Shown here in pieces: positions 1 to 7,543 of a stretch of 64,000 nucleotides of DNA (its first letter is position 1; each line of letters starts with the position of its first letter). The position numbers and the translations under genes are program-made. The notes under the pieces were generated by a model. That model saw nothing but the letters and a program-made list of their open reading frames with translations, was not told the origin of the DNA and did not search any database. This DNA comes from Streptomyces sp. AV19 (GTDB lineage: Bacteria > Actinomycetota > Actinomycetes > Streptomycetales > Streptomycetaceae), in the NCBI RefSeq assembly GCF_015999245.1, contig NZ_JAEAMR010000009.1:263806-327805 (forward strand). The letters are read 5' to 3'.

Positions 1-69
1 CTGACGCGGGCGGTGTCGGGGCTGACGGTGCTCCACGCGGAGCCGCTGCCGCGGGAGTTGACGGCCTAG
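1..69 (+). CDS. C-terminal end of an unidentified protein (partial)
   Basis: The first 22 codons are open in frame 1 and end at TAG, with Streptomyces-like codon use. Most of the gene lies outside the window, and the tail (about LTRAVSGLTVLHAEPLPREL) is too short to assign a family. Its stop codon overlaps the stop of the convergent ArsR gene by four bases, so the two transcripts meet here without a spacer. Confidence 0.55.
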   Translation: MTRAVSGLTVLHAEPLPRELTA

Positions 70-401
70 GCCTGGCCGTCCAGGCCGGCCAGGAGCACGT
101 CCACCAGCCCGGGGAAGCGGGCGTCCAACTCCTCCTTGCGCAACCGCACATGGCGGTTGCGCCCGACCACCTTGGTCGAGGTGACGCCCGCCTCGCGGAG
201 CACCTTCATGTGGTGCGACACCGTCGACTTGTGCAGGTGCTGCAGGCCGAAGCGGCGCGGGTCGCAGTCGCACTGCTCGCCCTCGCGGGCGTAGATGGCC
301 ATCAGCTGCAGCCGGACCGGGTCACCCAGGGCCTGGAGCACCTTCTCCAGCCGGATGTCCTGAATGTCCGGCTGCGGCAGCAGCTCTCCCTCGCCGTCCA
401 T
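66..401 (-). CDS. ArsR/SmtB-family winged-helix transcriptional repressor
   Basis: A 111-residue protein with the ArsR fold. The stretch around LEKVLQALGDPVRLQLMAIY is the dimer/helix segment, HLHKSTVSHHMKVLREAG is the recognition helix, and the wing follows (VVGRNRHVRLRKEEL). The ATG at 401 is chosen because GGAGGAAGGG lies just upstream; longer frames extend into antisense of the exporter gene. A Cys-x-Cys (CDC, about residue 43) precedes the recognition helix and might act as a thiol or metal sensor, but no full ArsR or SmtB metal motif is visible. It is divergent from an MFS exporter across a 93-base gap holding a clear inverted repeat, so it probably represses that exporter and itself. 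The inducer is unknown. Confidence 0.9.
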   Translation of the reverse strand: MDGEGELLPQPDIQDIRLEKVLQALGDPVRLQLMAIYAREGEQCDCDPRRFGLQHLHKSTVSHHMKVLREAGVTSTKVVGRNRHVRLRKEELDARFPGLVDVLLAGLDGQA

Positions 402-436
402 GAGCCCTTCCTCCGTGAACTGTTTGACGATCGCCC

Positions 437-452
437 AACAATCTCTATTGTT
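437..452. promoter_or_regulatory. Inverted repeat, probable ArsR operator
   Basis: AACAAT-CTCT-ATTGTT is a perfect 6-bp inverted repeat in an AT-rich pocket between the divergent ArsR and MFS genes. The 9-mer TGTTTGACG also occurs twice as a direct repeat (421-429 and 449-457). The position would let bound repressor block both promoters. Binding is inferred from location and symmetry only. Confidence 0.5.
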
Positions 453-494
453 TGACGTGCGTCCAACCTTACCTCTCGTCCCGGAAGGGCACCC

Positions 495-1746
495 GTGCGT
501 CTGCGCCTGCTCCTGCTCGCCCTCGGCACGTTCGCCGTGGGCACCGACACCATGGTCATGGCCGGGATCCTCGACGGGATCGCCGGCGACCTCGGCGTCT
601 CCGTCTCCGCGGCCGGTCAGCTGGTCTCCGTCTTCGCCCTGTCCTACGCGCTGCTGGCGCCGGTCCTGGCCGCGCTGACCGCCCGCTGGGACCGCCGCCG
701 GCTGCTGCTCGCCGCGATGGGGGTCTTCACCCTCGCCAACGCGCTCAGCGCGCTCGCCCCCGGCTACGGCACCCTCCTCGCCACGCGGGTGCTCGCCGCG
801 GCCGGTGCCGCGCTCTACTCGCCGACCGCCGCGGCCGTCGCCACCGCCCTCGCCCCGCCCGAGCGGCGCGGACGGGCGCTCGCCACCGTGCTGGGCGGGA
901 TGACGGTGGCCACGGCGCTCGGCGTACCGCTCGGCGCCTACCTCGGAAGCGCGGACTGGCGCCGGACGATGTGGCTGATCGCGGCGCTCGGCGTCGTCGC
1001 GTTCGCGGGCCTCGCGCTGCTGATGCGCGGCCTGCCCGCACCGGCCGGGGCGCCCGGCCTGCGGGAACGGCTGGCGCCGCTGCGGAACCGGCGGGTGGCG
1101 GCCGGTGCGACCACCACGCTCGTCTTCTTCCTCGCCTTCAACTCCGTCTACATCTACCTGGCCACGGCCGTCCGCCCCGCGACGGGCGGCGACCAGGGCC
1201 GGCTCAGCCTGATCCTGCTGGCCACCGGCCTCGCGTCGATCGCGGGCAGCTGGCTGGGCGGACGGCTGGTGGACCGGCTCGGGGTGCGGACGGTGCTGCT
1301 CGCGGGCAGTGTGGCCGCCGGACTCGCGTTCGCGGCACTGCCGTGGCTGTCGCGCAGCCTGCCGGGGGCGCTGGCGTACGCGGTGGTCTCCCCCCCTGGC
1401 CGGCTGGGCCGTGAGCGTCGCGCTCCCCCACCGGATGGCCTCCATCGACCCGCCGAACGCACCGCTGCTGATCTCGCTCAACAGCAGCGCGCTGTACCTG
1501 GGGGTGGCGTCGGCCGGGGCCGTGGGGAGCGGGGCGATCGGGGTGCTCGGGGAGCGGTGGTTCCCGCTGGTGTCGGCGGGGTTGGCCGTGGGCGCGTGGG
1601 GGGTCTCGTTCGTGACGGTGCGGCGGTCGACCGGCGCTGGGCGCGTAGGGAATACGCCCCGGACCCTCCCCCAGAGGGGGCACCCCCATTTCACCGTTTC
1701 CTCCGAGGCTGCGCCCCGGGCCCGCAACGCGGCTTCGCCGCGTTAG
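495..1746 (+). pseudogene. MFS drug-efflux transporter (DHA1-like), frameshifted
   Basis: This is a 12-helix major facilitator of the arabinose-efflux/chloramphenicol-resistance type, starting at GTG 495 (about MRLRLLLLALGTFAVGTDTM). The motif A loop (ALTARWDRRRLLLAAMG) and motif C-like glycines are present. The frame breaks in a run of seven C at 1390-1396. The remaining helices (GWAVSVALPHRMASIDPP onward) continue in the next frame to a stop at 1746, and removing one C restores a continuous protein. This is either a recent null mutation or a homopolymer sequencing error. The last 30 or so codons run into a dispersed intergenic repeat, so the original C-terminus was probably near 1650. Divergent from the ArsR gene, which probably regulates it. 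Confidence 0.8.
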
Positions 1747-1768
1747 TCCTCAAGCGCCGGACGGGCTG
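1684..1768 (+). repeat. Dispersed intergenic repeats: CCGTTTC block plus half palindrome
   Basis: TTTCACCGTTTC followed by a GGCTGCGCCCC arm is a degenerate copy of the block also found near 5.8, 10.5, 14.9, 36.9, 37.6, 41.7 and 63.9 kb. It is followed at 1744-1768 by one arm of the CCTCAAGCGCCGGACGGGCTG palindrome seen in full near 5.9 kb. Confidence 0.7.
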
Positions 1769-1779
1769 GATCGGTCAAC

Positions 1780-2442
1780 TCACACGCCGGTGAGCAACGC
1801 CAGCTCCGTCCCCAAGTTATGCCGCGCCACCCGCTCCCACCGCTCGTACCCCCGCTCCGTACGGAACAGCCGCGGAAGCCCGAGCAGTTGACGCAGCACA
1901 TCCGCCCGCCCCGCCCGGAACGCCTCGTCCGGCACGAACCCGTACTCCTGCCGCACCTCCGCCGCATACGTCGCATACGCCTCGGGCGAGCCGCCCAGCA
2001 CCGCGAGGTCCGCGTCGCAGAGCACCTCGCCGTTCCTGTCCCCGGGGGCCGGGTCGTGACCGACCGTCAGCCGGACGAGCCGGGCCACCTCGGCCACGCG
2101 CGCGGCGGGGACGCCCAGTTCGGCCAGGGCCCGCTCCGCCAGCCGGGCGCTGCGCTCCTCGTTGGTGGAGCGTTCGGGCAGGTAGACCGCGTCGTGGAAC
2201 CAGGCGGCGAGGCGGACGGCCACCGGATCCTCGGCGTGGCCGGCCAGTTCGTCCACCCGGTCCAGGACGGCGGCCAGGTGGGTGACCGTGTGGTAGCGGC
2301 GCTGCGGTTCGGACCAGCGCTTGAGGAGCTCCTCGGCGTACGGGCCGGGATCCGGGCCGGGGCGCGGCGCGCCGGCGTCCGCCGACCGGGCCGCGAGGAC
2401 CGTCCCGGTCCAGCGCTCCTGCAGTCCATGGGTGGTGGCCAT
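1780..2442 (-). CDS. HD-superfamily predicted metal-dependent phosphohydrolase
   Basis: A 220-residue protein. Metal-binding His/Asp positions typical of HD phosphohydrolases are visible: YHTVTHL (first His pair), AAWFHDAVY (the HD doublet) and CDADLAVLG (late Asp). This subgroup is annotated as a predicted HD-superfamily hydrolase of unknown substrate, probably acting on phosphoesters or nucleotides in the cytoplasm. ATG 2442 is preferred; an in-frame GTG at 2460 would add six residues. It is divergent from cutC across 56 bases, so the promoters must be adjacent. No partner gene suggests a specific substrate. Confidence 0.85.
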   Translation of the reverse strand: MATTHGLQERWTGTVLAARSADAGAPRPGPDPGPYAEELLKRWSEPQRRYHTVTHLAAVLDRVDELAGHAEDPVAVRLAAWFHDAVYLPERSTNEERSARLAERALAELGVPAARVAEVARLVRLTVGHDPAPGDRNGEVLCDADLAVLGGSPEAYATYAAEVRQEYGFVPDEAFRAGRADVLRQLLGLPRLFRTERGYERWERVARHNLGTELALLTGV

Positions 2443-2496
2443 GGGCCAATTGTGGGGCACGCTTCCTCGTCGGTGTCCGCGTGTGGCACCCTTGCT

Positions 2497-2512
2497 ACAT
2501 GTCTAGACCAAT
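2497..2512 (+). promoter_or_regulatory. DasR-responsive-element-like palindrome on the cutC start codon
   Basis: ACAT-GTCTAGAC-CAAT matches the DasR consensus ACTG-GTCTAGAC-CAGT at 13 of 16 positions, including all eight central bases. It overlaps the ATG of cutC. It could be chance, but two other DasR-like sites occur in this window, before nagK and msiK. Confidence 0.4.
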
Positions 2513-3203
2513 TCTCGAGGTAATCGCGCTCGGCCCGGAGGACGCGGCGGCGGCACAGGCCGGCGGGGCGGACCGGCTGGAACTGGTCAGCGACATGGCC
2601 GCCGACGGCCTGACCCCCGCGCGCGAGACCTTCGCCCGGGTGCGGTCGGCCTGCGACCTGCCCGTCCGCGTGATGCTGCGGGCGTCCAACGACTTCTCCG
2701 CCGGCGGCCCGGCCGGGCTGGACGCGCTCTGCGCGACGGCGGCGGAGCTGCGGGCGGAGGGGGCGTCGGAGTACGTCCTCGGCTTCCTCGACGACGACGG
2801 CCTGGCCGACCTCGCGGCGGTGACGGCCGTGGTGGAGGCGATCGGGCCGCAGGCACGGTGGACCTTCCACCGGGCGATCGACCGCGCCGCGGACCGGGAC
2901 GCCCTGCGCAAGCAGCTCGCGGACCGGCCCGGCCTGGACACCTACCTCACCGCCGGCTCGCCGTCCGGCGTGGACGACGGCCTGGCGACGCTGCTGGCCG
3001 AGGCGGCGCGCGGGGACGACGCGGGGTACGAGCCGCGGATCCTGGCCGGCGGCGGACTGGCGCTCAAGCACGTACCGGTGCTGCGGGCCGCCGGGATCGA
3101 CGGATTCCACATCGGCGGCGCCTCGCGCCCGGCCGGCTGGTCGGGCCCGGTGGACGCGGGAGCGGTACGCGTGTGGCGGGAGGCGCTGGACAGCGGCGCG
3201 TAG
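2499..3203 (+). CDS. cutC: CutC-family TIM-barrel protein
   Basis: A 234-residue protein matching CutC along its length: an N-terminal ILEVIALGPEDAAAAQAGGADRLEL segment, GGLTP-like ADGLTPARETF, the conserved VRVMLRASNDFSA, WTFHRAIDRA, LTAGSPSGVDDG and a final GIDGFHIGGASRP. CutC proteins were named for copper homeostasis, but their biochemical role is unsettled. The fold is a TIM barrel with a likely metal or ligand site. ATG 2499 is used; an in-frame GTG six codons upstream is less likely. It is convergent with murQ four bases away and has a DasR-like palindrome over its start. This context is at least as suggestive of an amino-sugar link as of copper. Confidence 0.85.
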   Translation: MSRPILEVIALGPEDAAAAQAGGADRLELVSDMAADGLTPARETFARVRSACDLPVRVMLRASNDFSAGGPAGLDALCATAAELRAEGASEYVLGFLDDDGLADLAAVTAVVEAIGPQARWTFHRAIDRAADRDALRKQLADRPGLDTYLTAGSPSGVDDGLATLLAEAARGDDAGYEPRILAGGGLALKHVPVLRAAGIDGFHIGGASRPAGWSGPVDAGAVRVWREALDSGA

Positions 3204-3207
3204 CGGG

Positions 3208-4146
3208 CTACCGCTCCCGCGCCGCGTCCAGTGCGGGACGCAGCCGGCCGTCCGCCGCCGCCAGCAGCCGGGCGGCGGCCGGCCCGTCCACCCCGCCCAG
3301 CAGCACGAGGATCGCGTTCTTCACCTCGCCGCCCGTCTCCGCGAGCGCCGCCTCGATCTCCGCGTCCCCCGCCCCCGTGGCCTGCGCGACGATCCGCCGC
3401 GCCCGGGCGCGCAGCTTGTCGTTGGAGGCGCGGAGGTCGACCATCAGGTTCCCGTAGGTCTTGCCGAGCCGGACCATCGTGATGGTCGAGATCATGTTGA
3501 GGACGAGCTTCTGGGCCGTGCCGGCCTTCAACCGGGTGGATCCGGTGATCAGTTCGGGCCCGGTGACCACCTCGATCGCGTGCTCCGCCGCCGCCCCCAG
3601 CGCGGACCCCGCGTTGCAGGACAGCCCGACCGTCAGCGCCCCGGCCCGCCGCGCGTGCTCGACGGCCCCGACCGCGTACGGCGTGCGGCCGGACGCGGAG
3701 ACGCCGACGACCGCGTCGTCGGCCGTCAGCCCGAGCGCGGCCAGGTCGGCCACCGCCGCCTCCGCCCGGTCCTCCGCCCCCTCGACCGCGTTGACCAGCG
3801 CGTCCGGCCCGCCCGCGACGAGCCCGACCACCTGCCCCGGGCCGGTGGCGAAGGTCGGCGGGCACTCGCTCGCGTCCAGCACGCCGAGCCGGCCAGCCGT
3901 GCCGGCGCCCGCGTAGACCAGCCGGCCGCCGCGGCCCATCCGTTCGGCGATGGCGTCGATCGCGGCGGCGATCCGGGGGAGCTGCCCGGCGACGGCGGCG
4001 GCGACCGCCGCGTCGTCGGCGTTCATCAGCTCGGCGATGGCCCGGGTCGGCAGCCGGTCGAGGTCCGCGAGCTCGGGGCGGAACGCCTCGGTGGTCAGCG
4101 CCGCGAGCTGGGCGCGGAGGGCCGCGAAGGCGGCGGTGGACGTCAT
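3208..4146 (-). CDS. murQ: N-acetylmuramic acid 6-phosphate etherase MurQ
   Basis: A 312-residue SIS-fold lyase that removes D-lactate from MurNAc-6-P to give GlcNAc-6-P during cell-wall recycling. Visible are the SIS sugar-phosphate loop (VYAGAGTAGRLGVLDASE) with the catalytic-region SECPPTF, GVSASGRTPY, and LITGSTRLKAGTAQKL with NMISTITMVRLGK, all hallmarks of MurQ. Length is normal. The start ATG overlaps the stop of the upstream RpiR regulator (ATGA), so the pair is translationally coupled. A PTS permease with a glucose-type EIIB/EIIC lies 2 kb away and could supply MurNAc-6-P. The product can enter the NagA pathway encoded at 20.1 kb. Confidence 0.95.
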   Translation of the reverse strand: MTSTAAFAALRAQLAALTTEAFRPELADLDRLPTRAIAELMNADDAAVAAAVAGQLPRIAAAIDAIAERMGRGGRLVYAGAGTAGRLGVLDASECPPTFATGPGQVVGLVAGGPDALVNAVEGAEDRAEAAVADLAALGLTADDAVVGVSASGRTPYAVGAVEHARRAGALTVGLSCNAGSALGAAAEHAIEVVTGPELITGSTRLKAGTAQKLVLNMISTITMVRLGKTYGNLMVDLRASNDKLRARARRIVAQATGAGDAEIEAALAETGGEVKNAILVLLGGVDGPAAARLLAAADGRLRPALDAARER

Positions 4147-5090
4147 CGGTGATCCTCTGCCGGGTCGTGGCGGTGGACGAGCGCCTCGTAGGAGGCGGAC
4201 AGGGCGGGCGCCGCGCGGTCGTACGTCCGCTGCGCGACGCCGACGAACAGGCAGTCCACGACGAGGAGCTGGCTCGTCCGGCTGGACATCGCCGCCGGGC
4301 GCAGCTCGCTCTCCCGCGCCGAGGACGTGGTCAGGACGTGATCGGCGTACTGCCCTATCCCGCCGTCCGGGCGGCCGGTGACCGCGACCGTGGTCGCGCC
4401 GTGCTCGAAGGCGACCCGCAGCGGCTCGATGACGTCCGTCGTGGCGCCCGAATGGCTGATCGCGAGCGCCACGTCGCCCGGGCGCAGCTGGACGGCGGTG
4501 GTGACGGCCAGGTGGGGGTCGGGGGGCGCGTGCGCGATGAGCCCGATCCGCAGCAGCTTCTGGACCAGGTCCTGGCCGACGAGATGGGAGGCGCCTATGC
4601 CGTAGACGTCGACGCGCCGGGCCGTCGCGAGCGCGGCCACGGCCGCCTCCAGGGCCGTGGTGTCGAGGGCGGCGGCCGTGTCGGCCAGGCAGCGCGCCTC
4701 CTCGTGGGCGAGCTTGGCGACCACCCGGTCCAGCGGGTCGTCCACGGTGATGTCCGGGGTGACGGCCGGGGCCCGGCCGGCCGCCTGCTCGGCGGCGAGC
4801 GCGGCGAGGGCGAGGCGCAGATGGCGGTAGCCCGGGTAGCCCAGGGCGCGGGCGGTGCGCACGACGGTGGCCTCGCTGGTGCCGGTGCGCTCCGCGAGGG
4901 CCGTGACGGTGAGCGCGGCGGAACCGGCCGGGTCGGCCACCAGGGCGTCGGCCACGCGCTGCATGGAGCGGGTCATGGACGGGGCGAGCGTGCGGACCTT
5001 GGCGACCAGGGCGGCCGGGGGCGGGAGCACGGGGGAATGCCGCAGGGGACGGAGCGGAGCTTCGGCGCTTTCCTTCGGATCGCGGCTCAC
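4143..5090 (-). CDS. murR: RpiR/MurR-family regulator (HTH plus SIS sugar-phosphate domain)
   Basis: A 315-residue regulator starting at GTG 5090 (MSRDPKESAEAP). An N-terminal RpiR HTH spans roughly residues 35-105, with ALAERTGTSEATVVRTARAL as the recognition region. A SIS domain follows (VDVYGIGASHLVGQDLVQKL, LAISHSGATTDVIEPL, HVLTTSSARESELR). The SIS domain should sense a sugar phosphate, most simply MurNAc-6-P, because the gene overlaps murQ by four bases. A GAAA-N5-TTTC palindrome lies immediately upstream and is the probable autoregulatory operator. A longer frame starting at 5171 runs through that palindrome and into the divergent gene and was rejected. Confidence 0.88.
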   Translation of the reverse strand: MSRDPKESAEAPLRPLRHSPVLPPPAALVAKVRTLAPSMTRSMQRVADALVADPAGSAALTVTALAERTGTSEATVVRTARALGYPGYRHLRLALAALAAEQAAGRAPAVTPDITVDDPLDRVVAKLAHEEARCLADTAAALDTTALEAAVAALATARRVDVYGIGASHLVGQDLVQKLLRIGLIAHAPPDPHLAVTTAVQLRPGDVALAISHSGATTDVIEPLRVAFEHGATTVAVTGRPDGGIGQYADHVLTTSSARESELRPAAMSSRTSQLLVVDCLFVGVAQRTYDRAAPALSASYEALVHRHDPAEDHR

Positions 5091-5095
5091 ACCGT

Positions 5096-5108
5096 GAAAG
5101 GTATTTTC
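5096..5108. promoter_or_regulatory. Probable RpiR/MurR operator
   Basis: GAAA-GGTAT-TTTC is a 13-bp inverted repeat five bases before the regulator start and 44 bases before the divergent ORF. It has the GAAA...TTTC layout common for RpiR-family sites. No second copy was seen upstream of the PTS gene at 6072. Confidence 0.45.
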
Positions 5109-5152
5109 GGCCCGATGTGCCGTCAACCTCCGGTGTCCCGGACAATGGCGCC

Positions 5153-5515
5153 ATGGAGCTCGAACAAGCACTGCACGCGGCCCGGGCCCTCGTCCTCGCC
5201 GACCTGACCGCCGGGCGCGTGGCCGAGCCGGACATCGTCTCCCTGGTCGAGGACGCGGTGGCGGCGCGGCGGTGGTGGGTCGAGCAGTGGCCGGAGGGCG
5301 CCGCCTTCGTGGCCGGGCTCATCGCCCAGGACGTCCAGGACGCGCTGCTGGAACGGCACGGCCGCTGGCCGCTGTGCCCGGTGTGCGTGCACTCGGGCGA
5401 TCCCCACGCGCTGGAGGTCGAGCCGGAGCTGGGCCCCGACCCGCACTGGGCCTGCACGAAGCAGGCGGTGCTGGTGGCACCGGTGGGCCACCTCTCCTCC
5501 GCACTGCACGACTGA
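5153..5515 (+). CDS. Conserved hypothetical protein with a CPVC / C zinc-like cluster
   Basis: A 120-residue soluble protein, ATG 5153. The N-terminal two thirds is acidic and helical (VSLVEDAVAARRWWVEQWPE). The C-terminal part has LCPVCVHSGDPHALEVE and HWACTKQAVLVAP, so two Cys plus a third Cys and several His could bind zinc. I do not recognise a family. It is divergent from the regulator gene and four bases ahead of the next ORF, so the two are probably co-transcribed. Codon use is normal for the genus. Confidence 0.8.
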   Translation: MELEQALHAARALVLADLTAGRVAEPDIVSLVEDAVAARRWWVEQWPEGAAFVAGLIAQDVQDALLERHGRWPLCPVCVHSGDPHALEVEPELGPDPHWACTKQAVLVAPVGHLSSALHD

Positions 5516-5519
5516 CCCC

Positions 5520-5798
5520 ATGGCTCTGTACATCGACCCGCCGCTGTGGCCCGGCCACGGCCGGATGTGGTCCCACCTGGTGAGCGACGCGAGCTTCGAG
5601 GAACTGCACGCGTTCGCGGCCCGGATGGGCCTGCCGCCCCGGGCGTTCGACGGTGACCACTACGACGTGGCGTCGTCGGCGTACGGGGACGCCGTGCGGC
5701 TGGGCGCGGTGGAGATCAGCAGCCGGGAGGTGGTCCGGGTGCTGGTGGGCGCGGGCTTGCGCCGGAGGAAGGGCTTGCGGAGGCGGGGGCTGGTGTAG
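5520..5798 (+). CDS. DUF4031-domain protein
   Basis: A 92-residue protein beginning MALYIDPPLWPGHGRMWSHL, the signature opening of DUF4031. LHAFAARMGLPPRAFDGDHYDV and DAVRLGAVEISSREVVR follow. DUF4031 proteins are small, cytoplasmic and of unknown function. The gene starts four bases after the preceding ORF and probably shares its transcript. The lysine/arginine-rich tail (LRRRKGLRRRGLV) runs to the edge of a dispersed repeat, so its last residues may be repeat-derived. Confidence 0.85.
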   Translation: MALYIDPPLWPGHGRMWSHLVSDASFEELHAFAARMGLPPRAFDGDHYDVASSAYGDAVRLGAVEISSREVVRVLVGAGLRRRKGLRRRGLV

Positions 5799-5811
5799 GG
5801 GGGTATTTGCC

Positions 5812-5860
5812 CCAGCCCCGCCCTTTCACCGTTTCTCCCGGGCTCCGCCCGGCCCCGAGC
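5812..5860 (+). repeat. Dispersed intergenic repeat, CCCTTTCACCGTTTC block
   Basis: A good copy of the recurrent block: CCCCGCCCTTTCACCGTTTC followed by a GGGCTCCGCCC arm. It sits immediately 3' of the DUF4031 gene and runs into the palindromic module at 5917. Confidence 0.75.
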
Positions 5861-5916
5861 GCGGCTCCGCCGCGCGGTCGGGCGGGGGCTCCGCCCCCTG
5901 CACCCCCGAAACCGCG

Positions 5917-5987
5917 CTCCGGGCGCTGTCCTCAAGCGCCGGACGGGCTGATTCAGCCCGTCCGGCGCTTGAGGACAGCGCCCGGAG
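5917..5987. repeat. 71-nt perfect palindrome, probable bidirectional terminator module
   Basis: Two 35-bp arms are exact reverse complements around a single T at 5952; the core reads CGGACGGGCTGATTCAGCCC. Shorter or degraded relatives occur at 1744, 37132, 41231 and 51554. The palindrome lies between the DUF4031 gene and the PTS gene, where it could end transcription in both directions. Confidence 0.85.
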
Positions 5988-6071
5988 GGCACTTGCGCGG
6001 CGGAGCCGCGCTCGGGGCCCGGGGCCGTGCCCCGGTTACGGGAAGGGGCGGGGTGGGGGAAAAGAAAACCC

Positions 6072-7523
6072 ATGCCCCCACCCGCGCCCCACACCCGCCC
6101 CCTCGCCCCCGCCCTCCTCCCCCTCCTCGGCGGCCCCGCCAACATCGTCTCCGCCACCACCTGCATGACCCGCCTCCGCCTCACCCTCCACGACCCCACC
6201 GCCCTCCGCGCCGCCGAACTCCGCGCCCTCCCCGGCGTCCTCGGCCTCGTCACCGACGCCGAGACCTGCCAGATCGTCCTGGGTCCGGGGGCCGTCACCC
6301 GGGTCGCGGCCGACCTCGAACAGCTCCGCCGCGCGGAGACGCTCCGCACCGAGCACAGGACCCGCAACGCCACCCCGCCCAAACTCGCCCTCCGCCGCGT
6401 CGCCCAGATCTTCGTCCCCCTGATCCCGGCCCTGATCGGCTGCGGGATCGTCGCCGGCCTCGCGGGCCTGCTCGCCAACCTGCACCGCCTGCCGGGGCTC
6501 GTCACGGCGCTCACCGCCACCGCCTCCGGCTTCATGTCGCTGATCGCGGTGTTCGTCGGGTACAACACCGCGAAGGAGTTCGGCGGGACGCCCGTCCTCG
6601 GCGGCGCGGTGGCCGCGGTCACGGTCTGGCCGGGGGTCGCCCAGGTGCACGCGTTCGGCGCACGGCTGACGCCCGGTCAGGGCGGGGTGCTCGGCGCGCT
6701 CGCCGCGGCACTCCTGGCCGTGTACGTGGAGAGGGCGTGCCGCCGCCTCGTGCCCGAGACGCTCGGCGTCCTGGTCGTGCCGACGGTCACGGTCCTGCTC
6801 CCGGGGCTGGTCGCGCTCTACGGGCTGATGTGGCTGTCGGGCGAAGTCGCCACCGTCGTCGGGCAGTTCGCGGACCGGCTGCCGGCCGAGGGCGGCGCGG
6901 CCGCCGGGCTGGTGCTGGGCGGGCTGTTCCTGCCGCTGGTCATGCTGGGGCTGCACCAGGCGCTGATCCCGGTGCACACCACGCTGATCGCCCAGCAGGG
7001 CTCCACGGTCCTGCTGCCGCTGCTCGCGACGGCGGGCGCGGGGCAGGTCGGCGCGGCGCTGGCGGTGTACGTCCGGGTGGCCCGGGACGCGGCCGTGCGC
7101 CGGACGGTCCGGTCCGCGCTGCCGGCGGGCCTGCTGGGCATCGGGGAGCCGTTGATCTACGGGGTGTCGCTGCCGCTGGGCCGCCCGTTCGTCACGGCGT
7201 GCGTCGGCGGGGCGATCGGCGGCGGCTTCCTGGGCCTGCTGGAACAGTTCGGCGGCGCGATCGGCGCCACCGCGATCGGCCCCTCGGGCTGGGCCCTGTT
7301 CCCGCTGCTCAAGGGGGAGCACGGGGTGCTGCGCGCGGCGGCCGTCTACGGCGCGGGGCTCGCGGCGGGGTACGCGGCCGGCTTCGTCACCACATACCTC
7401 TTCGGATTCCCCGCCGAGAAGGAGGCCGAGAAGGAGAAGCTTGCCCCGGAGCCGGAAAACGCCCGAGGGCGGCACCCCCGTGACAACGGGGATGCCGCCC
7501 TCGGCTCGGTTCAGGACCGGTGA
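6072..7523 (+). CDS. PTS permease, fused EIIB-EIIC (glucose/MurNAc class)
   Basis: A 483-residue membrane protein. The N-terminal EIIB domain (about residues 10-90) carries the phosphorylated Cys in ATTCMTRLRL. The EIIC domain follows from about residue 115, with a string of hydrophobic helices and the signature GIGEPLIYGVSLPLGRPF near residue 360. No EIIA domain is fused and none is encoded nearby, so EIIA must come from elsewhere. Next to murQ and an RpiR regulator, the best guess is a MurP-like MurNAc importer; a GlcNAc or other glucoside substrate cannot be excluded. ATG 6072 follows a purine-rich leader. The 3' end of the frame contains a long stem-loop, so the last 20 or so codons overlap the terminator. 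Confidence 0.88.
   Translation: MPPPAPHTRPLAPALLPLLGGPANIVSATTCMTRLRLTLHDPTALRAAELRALPGVLGLVTDAETCQIVLGPGAVTRVAADLEQLRRAETLRTEHRTRNATPPKLALRRVAQIFVPLIPALIGCGIVAGLAGLLANLHRLPGLVTALTATASGFMSLIAVFVGYNTAKEFGGTPVLGGAVAAVTVWPGVAQVHAFGARLTPGQGGVLGALAAALLAVYVERACRRLVPETLGVLVVPTVTVLLPGLVALYGLMWLSGEVATVVGQFADRLPAEGGAAAGLVLGGLFLPLVMLGLHQALIPVHTTLIAQQGSTVLLPLLATAGAGQVGAALAVYVRVARDAAVRRTVRSALPAGLLGIGEPLIYGVSLPLGRPFVTACVGGAIGGGFLGLLEQFGGAIGATAIGPSGWALFPLLKGEHGVLRAAAVYGAGLAAGYAAGFVTTYLFGFPAEKEAEKEKLAPEPENARGRHPRDNGDAALGSVQDR
7463..7504. terminator. Stem-loop overlapping the end of the PTS gene
   Basis: A 12-bp stem (CCGAGGGCGGCA with its complement), one C/A mismatch, a further 6-bp stem (CCCCGT/ACGGGG) and a GACA loop. 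It lies inside the last codons of the PTS gene, between convergent PTS and groEL transcripts, and probably terminates both. There is no T-tract, as is usual in Streptomyces. Confidence 0.75.
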
Positions 7524-7543
7524 GCCCGCGTGGAACGCGTGGC

